Positions 59,702 through 64,000 of a stretch of 64,000 nucleotides of DNA are shown one piece after another. The DNA is from Ascidia mentula (Eukaryota; Chordata; Ascidiacea; Phlebobranchia; Ascidiidae): assembly GCA_947561715.1 (NCBI GenBank), contig OX387202.1, forward strand, positions 4,849,001 to 4,913,000, in the 5' to 3' direction. Position numbers and translations under genes: made by a program. The notes beneath the pieces are model-generated. The model did not search any database, had not been told where the DNA came from, and saw only the letters and a program-made list of their open reading frames with translations. How positions within the stretch are numbered: position 1 is the first letter of the stretch; each line of letters begins with the position of its first letter.

Positions 59702-61698
59702 TTAACAGATCCGACAGCCATCACATTGTGAGTTTCCGTTCGGCAAGCAAACAAAACGTCCACTGGTGTTGTTTGAATATTTGCACCAAAGGTATGTTGC
59801 TCCAGCAAGTAAGGAAACGACTACGATGAAGCCAAGAACAACAACCAACAGTCTTTGCCACCATTTCAATGTAGAGTTTTCCTGAAAAACATAATTGCAA
59901 TGAAAATATATAATTGTTATAAAAATGTTCTCACTGTCTGTTTAAATCAGACCGCTTCTTACAAAATGATCCTAAAACTGAGTTTGGTGGTGATCTGCAT
60001 TTAAACACTTAGACACCTAGAGGCTGTTTCGCTTGCTTTCTAAAAACAATTGAGACTTGTGACTCTTCAAGGGGGACTTGTATTGCTCAATAGATTTGTT
60101 TGCAGTCGCATGAAGTCAGCACCCATTTAGTTTTTTTGGGGTTCCTGGTAATCGTGCTATTGAGGGATAAAACAGCCCCGGGGGATAATTCTAAAGCAGT
60201 GATTCCCAACCTTTTTGTGGTTGCGTACCACTTGGAGGTAAAACAATTTCGACGCGTACCACCAAGCTGAGTGTTACAAAGTAACCTAAGGGATGAAGTA
60301 ACGAACATTTTGAGATCACTTTACGATTTTTGTAAATATGAACCATATCCGCAACTTACGGAAAGGTATTCGCTGTTATTGAAATCAATGCTGTTATTTT
60401 TATCAAATTAATGTCCAACCTGCTATTAGTCCAATAACAATTACAAAAACAACATATTTTTTCACCTTTTCATCAAACTCCGTCGCCTCTCCACTGTATG
60501 ATATTGTTTTCATTGTTGTTGACGTCGCTTCCTCTGTATTGTATGGCGGAGTTAAGAATATTTCCTCTTCAGTTGAATTGTTTTCAGCCCCAGTGAGATT
60601 GTGGCTTTTATCAAGGTGGTTCGCATTTGTCACTTCGTATTTCTTGTTACTCTTTGTCCAATTTCGTTGATCTGCTGTTTCGTCGTGTGTCGTAAGTTCG
60701 TCTGGGCATTCTCTAAACAGAAGCAAAAATCTGGCAGAATCGCATATTAGTTTGCAAAGAAGACTACGCATATAGCATTGGAATGTTGTAATTGGAAACA
60801 TGCGCCAATGTTACCAACAATACTTGAGTCTAAACATAACCATTGTGACGTAGCGCCGATCTATTCTAAATTTGCATGGATCTGAATACCACGATGTCGG
60901 CTATCAATGTTCAAAAACATTTTTAAGTTGGACGAAATAGCTTCAATTATCAGTGTATTGATGGGATTGCAAACAACAAACGTTTTGCACCCCGAAAATG
61001 CAAAAGCAAAATCCCTTTTTCATTTTCTTTTGTTGCAAAATCTGCTGTTTTGTTACATTCCAACATTTAACTTCAAGAAAAAACTAGCAATTCCAAATTA
61101 TTTTTGCGTCAGAAATCCCAAATACATTCTTTTTGAGAAAAACGGCATATTTACTGAATGTAAAAGAAGCACGTGTTTCTGGTGTTAGGAGCACAGTTAG
61201 TGAAACCACGAGGACACGGAAGGCAACTGTATTTGTACCAAAACTGCTTTGCTTCACACATTCCACCTACGTATCCGCTTTCTGTTCGTATTTTTCTGAA
61301 ATCAGGTACCTGAAAAAAAATAATCTAAACCAATCGTTCTTGACCGGTGGAAAATTTCCTACTAGTTGGGAAAATATAAAGTTGTAGGTGGGTAATTAGT
61401 CTGCACCAAAATATACAAAAGTTGTTGTTATGTTTTGTATTCACTGTGTTTCAAACAACTATTGGCAATTGGTCACTTAATGCCTAAAAATTTAAAAAAG
61501 TGAGCAGATATTGCGCAAATGCAATGATGAAATTCTATGTTAAAAAACTTACCAGTGGGAAAAAAAGGATTTCCTTCAAATTGAAAGTGGGAAATGAGAT
61601 CTAAATGTTTAAATACGTCTTACCGCATATCCACGATGGTTATTAAGATAAATGCAATAGATAAATATTACGAGGAGCCTGACGCCTTTCACGAACAT
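59702..61698 (-). CDS. Type A single-module TNFR-like membrane protein, copy A3
   Basis: Exons: 61698-61624 (signal peptide MFVKGVRLLVIFIYCIYLNN), 61309-61155 (Cys-rich module), 60712-60466 (stalk), 59881-59702 (TM and tail). Exon lengths equal those of A1 and A2, giving 218 residues. The module and its cysteines are unchanged (MCEAKQFWYKYSCLPC). The TM exon starts ENSTLKWW, creating a new sequon next to the membrane. The tail is like A2 (NNTSGRFVCLP). The poly(A) signal is at 59433-59438. The role is unknown; see A1. Confidence 0.82.
60197..60375. mobile_element. hAT MITE in the A3 last intron, right end lost
   Basis: The left end CAGTGATTCCCAACC and left flank TTCTAAAG are as in A2. The right terminus and adjacent intron are deleted (junction near 60375). 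Confidence 0.85.
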
Positions 61699-62875
61699 CC
61701 CGATTGAATCTGTGCTAACGATAATTACGTCCGACTGCCAACATGAACAACCCCTGTAAATTGTTAAAACGTTTTATTTTCCCGCCAATTTCTGAAAAAT
61801 TCGGACTTACAATACTTTGTTTCAAATGATTGGTTGATTTCACTGCTATGCAGAAATACGGTGGACCCGAAGAATGCCGCTCTCCTGTCCGGCACAAGGT
61901 CATAGCAATTGCTAAACACCAGCATTTCCATGACCTTATATCAGTTGTGTGGAAAACACCGACCACGAAACCTAATGCAAATTGCCAACCAAGTCCGAAA
62001 AGAACGCATAGAAACAAGTTCGAACAATTAAATGAGCGGCATACGTGTTTCAGTTGCATGAGTCGGGTACTTTCGGTATTTAACCAGTTGCTTTAATTGT
62101 CAGATTCGACGCCACCCAATAGATTAACGTAAACACGTCAGAGATGTGATTTTGCATAATTGCCGATTGGTCGTGCATTGGAAAGCGGTGGATATCCGAT
62201 TTGCAGGCAACACTATCGACAAACCGCATGCGCCAAATTAGACATTCAACAACGTCACTGTTATACAGTTGTGGGGTTTCAAGCACAGAAACACATAATA
62301 ACGTCCACCAGTTTCCGTTCATTTTGTTGCTTGAGTCGTTTCAAATACAATACTTATAAAACAGGCACTTAGACTTTCTCGTTGGCCCAACTGATTGTAT
62401 AAAAAGCAACTTCTAGTATGGTTTGTTGCGTATTGGCAGAGCAACCTCACATTGTTTGTATGCTGTTGAACAATGTGATTTTTGCAGACGTAAACAACTA
62501 AAGACGATGATGGTTAGGTTACGTTCAAATTACTTAAATCATATTTGCGGATATCAAAAAAATTTTTCACTCTCGCATACAGCCAAAACTAAACATATTT
62601 GTTCGAAGATAATTCTTTAGTTTTTGTAATATGAAAGCAAAGCACATTATGGCATTTACAGGAACAAGTGAGCTAGTTTTAGACGTAAGCGTCTTGTGTA
62701 AAAATGTCATGCAAAATAAATAACACGTGACTGCAAAATTTGCAAAGTACTAACATGCAGTAATAAATAGAAAACACACAGGCGTAAATCACAATAGCAT
62801 TACTTGACACTTAAGAAGTCATTGCAAAACGTACGTCAAAATATAACAAACATTTAAAAGCATTATGCAGTGGTT
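61699..62875. other. A3 5' flank and B8 3' flank
   Basis: The flank carries the third copy of the conserved plus-strand frame (61830-62096, 88 codons). Here the complementary strand is also open over 114 codons (62059-61715). Beyond about 62270 the sequence diverges from the other segments. Short frames only follow up to the B8 tail. Confidence 0.4.
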
Positions 62876-63956
62876 TCATGGTGGCGGGGCCTGAAGATGC
62901 TCTTGTTCCTCGGTTGACAAATGCTCCTCACCTTGTTTCTGCCTTCGTCCATATAAACAAACAATCCCTATTAGAATTGCAACCGGAGCCAGGACAAAAA
63001 ATACCACGGCCACTATGACACCGATGTCCGTCTTGTTTTGCTGTTAAACAAATATTTCAATCTTAAACTCGTAAAACGGAAATACCAAAAAAGTAACTTT
63101 AAAAATTGAAAATTTGGGATCTAACAGAAACTGCAGATACAAGCCTAGCGATCACTGTGACTTTCGTAGTAATACCAAAAAAAGAAGTAGGTTTTTACTA
63201 CAGGATCAGCCTGGCTATCTTGCATATTGACAACAACGTGGGCCGCATAATCTGTGTTATTTGTCGCAGTTTGGTTGGTTTCTACATTAACAGTTGAAGC
63301 ATTTTCGGGATTGGTGAAATTGCTGATTTGAACGATTTCTGGTTTTGTTGTATTGCCATCGTCTGTAGTTTGATTGTGTTGGCTGTCTTTGGGTACCAGC
63401 TCTCCTGTATGGGTGATATTATGTTCATGACCGGTGTTGTCTGTTGCCTCATTAGAACATCGGCTGCATAAAAATTCAAGCATGATTGCCATTGTTAAAT
63501 AGCGGTATGTTTGAGTGAATACGATGCTAACACTGGATTAACATTGATCCAAGATTGTTTTTTGTAGATGCACACACGTTAATATTGATACTAAACGTGA
63601 CTAAGAAAACTTTTTTTGTTACTGGAAAACTACTGGGAGAAAAGTTAAATTTCAGAGATACACTTACCTCGGTTCATAATAACAAGTGTGACATGTGTTG
63701 TTGTAACAGTTGGTAAGATGTGGTTGACACTTTTTACAAACGTTATTTATCAAAAATTCGTCCGGTTTGCAAAATCCTTTTTTTAAGCCTTGTTCAGTTT
63801 GTATCCATAATGGATTCTAAATCATCAAAACATATGTTTAATCTTGAAGATGCAAAATATTTTATGCTAAAATGGACTTACCTGAAAACAACCTTGTATT
63901 GGAGAACAATTGCACAAACACCAGAAACTAGCCAAAGACACCAGTCGCAGTATCAT
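62876..63956 (-). CDS. Type B membrane protein without tail repeats, B8
   Basis: Exons: 63956-63882 (signal peptide MILRLVSLASFWCLCNCSPI), 63816-63668 (Cys-rich module, GFCKPDEFLINNVCKKC), 63463-63202 (stalk, 262 nt as in B5; sequons NIT, NQT, NTT, NFT, NAS), 63040-62876 (TM and tail). Phases agree, giving 216 residues. The TM is about 168-192 (GVIVAVVFFVLAPVAILIGI), followed by YGRRQKQ. The tail is only about 24 residues (GEEHLSTEEQEHLQAPPP) with no 9-residue repeat and no HATTV end. An upstream in-frame start used by B5 is lost (ATG to ATA), so the next ATG is chosen. The stalk donor is the weak GTAGTA. It may represent the pre-expansion tail state or a separate branch. Confidence 0.8.
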
Positions 63957-64000
63957 CCGATAATCCACTCTTATGTTCAAAGTGTTAGCTTTCATTATTT

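Overview
The window looks like ascidian (probably Ciona) genomic DNA. It is AT-rich, most introns are a few hundred bases, the genes are clear orthologues of chordate genes, and acceptor-like TTTTAG sites sit just upstream of two start codons, as expected for spliced-leader trans-splicing. The species call rests on these traits, not on a database match.

Left part (1-25 kb): ordinary single-copy genes. A 45-bp minisatellite (12 units) lies at 1651-2178. Then come a class B1 GPCR of the CRH-receptor type (4756-8712, +; extracellular domain not found), the E2 enzyme UBE2C (11642-13438, +), an intronless PIH1D1 (13861-14766, -) that converges on UBE2C, and the RNA polymerase II CTD phosphatase CTDP1/FCP1 (16237-24743, +; 18 exons whose phases all agree). 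Two CTDP1 introns carry short non-autonomous hAT elements with 8-bp target-site duplications.

Right part (25-64 kb): a minus-strand cluster of small receptor-like genes that I do not recognise as a named family. It is built from about three tandem segments of roughly 17 kb. Two paralogous gene types share one exon plan: signal peptide (phase 0) / one short Cys-rich module (phase 0 to 2) / Asn-Thr-rich, N-glycosylatable stalk (phase 2 to 0) / transmembrane segment plus tail. Type A (A1, A2, A3; 218 codons each) is intact three times and ends in a short Cys-rich tail. Type B (B1, B2, B4, B5, B7, B8, and orphan tails called B3 and B6) carries a cytoplasmic tail made of a 9-residue repeat encoded by a 27-bp minisatellite. 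B5 and B8 encode membrane proteins. B2, B4 and B7 would give secreted proteins, and B1 lacks a usable signal exon. The tail minisatellite has expanded into arrays of several kb (31.95-37.2 kb and 50.5-52.6 kb) that have lost their transmembrane exon and contain pieces of stalk exon and intron. The most complete tails end with an NPEY or SPQY motif followed by HATTV, which resembles an NPxY motif plus a class I PDZ ligand.

Between cluster segments lie three copies of a third duplicated block (type C, plus-strand reading frames, mostly decayed) and broken Ty3/gypsy fossils. The order C, gypsy, A, B occurs twice. The cluster is the candidate undescribed system: a fast-changing set of membrane and secreted TNFR-like single-module proteins with VNTR cytoplasmic tails. 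Its function cannot be read from the sequence. Recognition or signalling at the cell surface is an inference.
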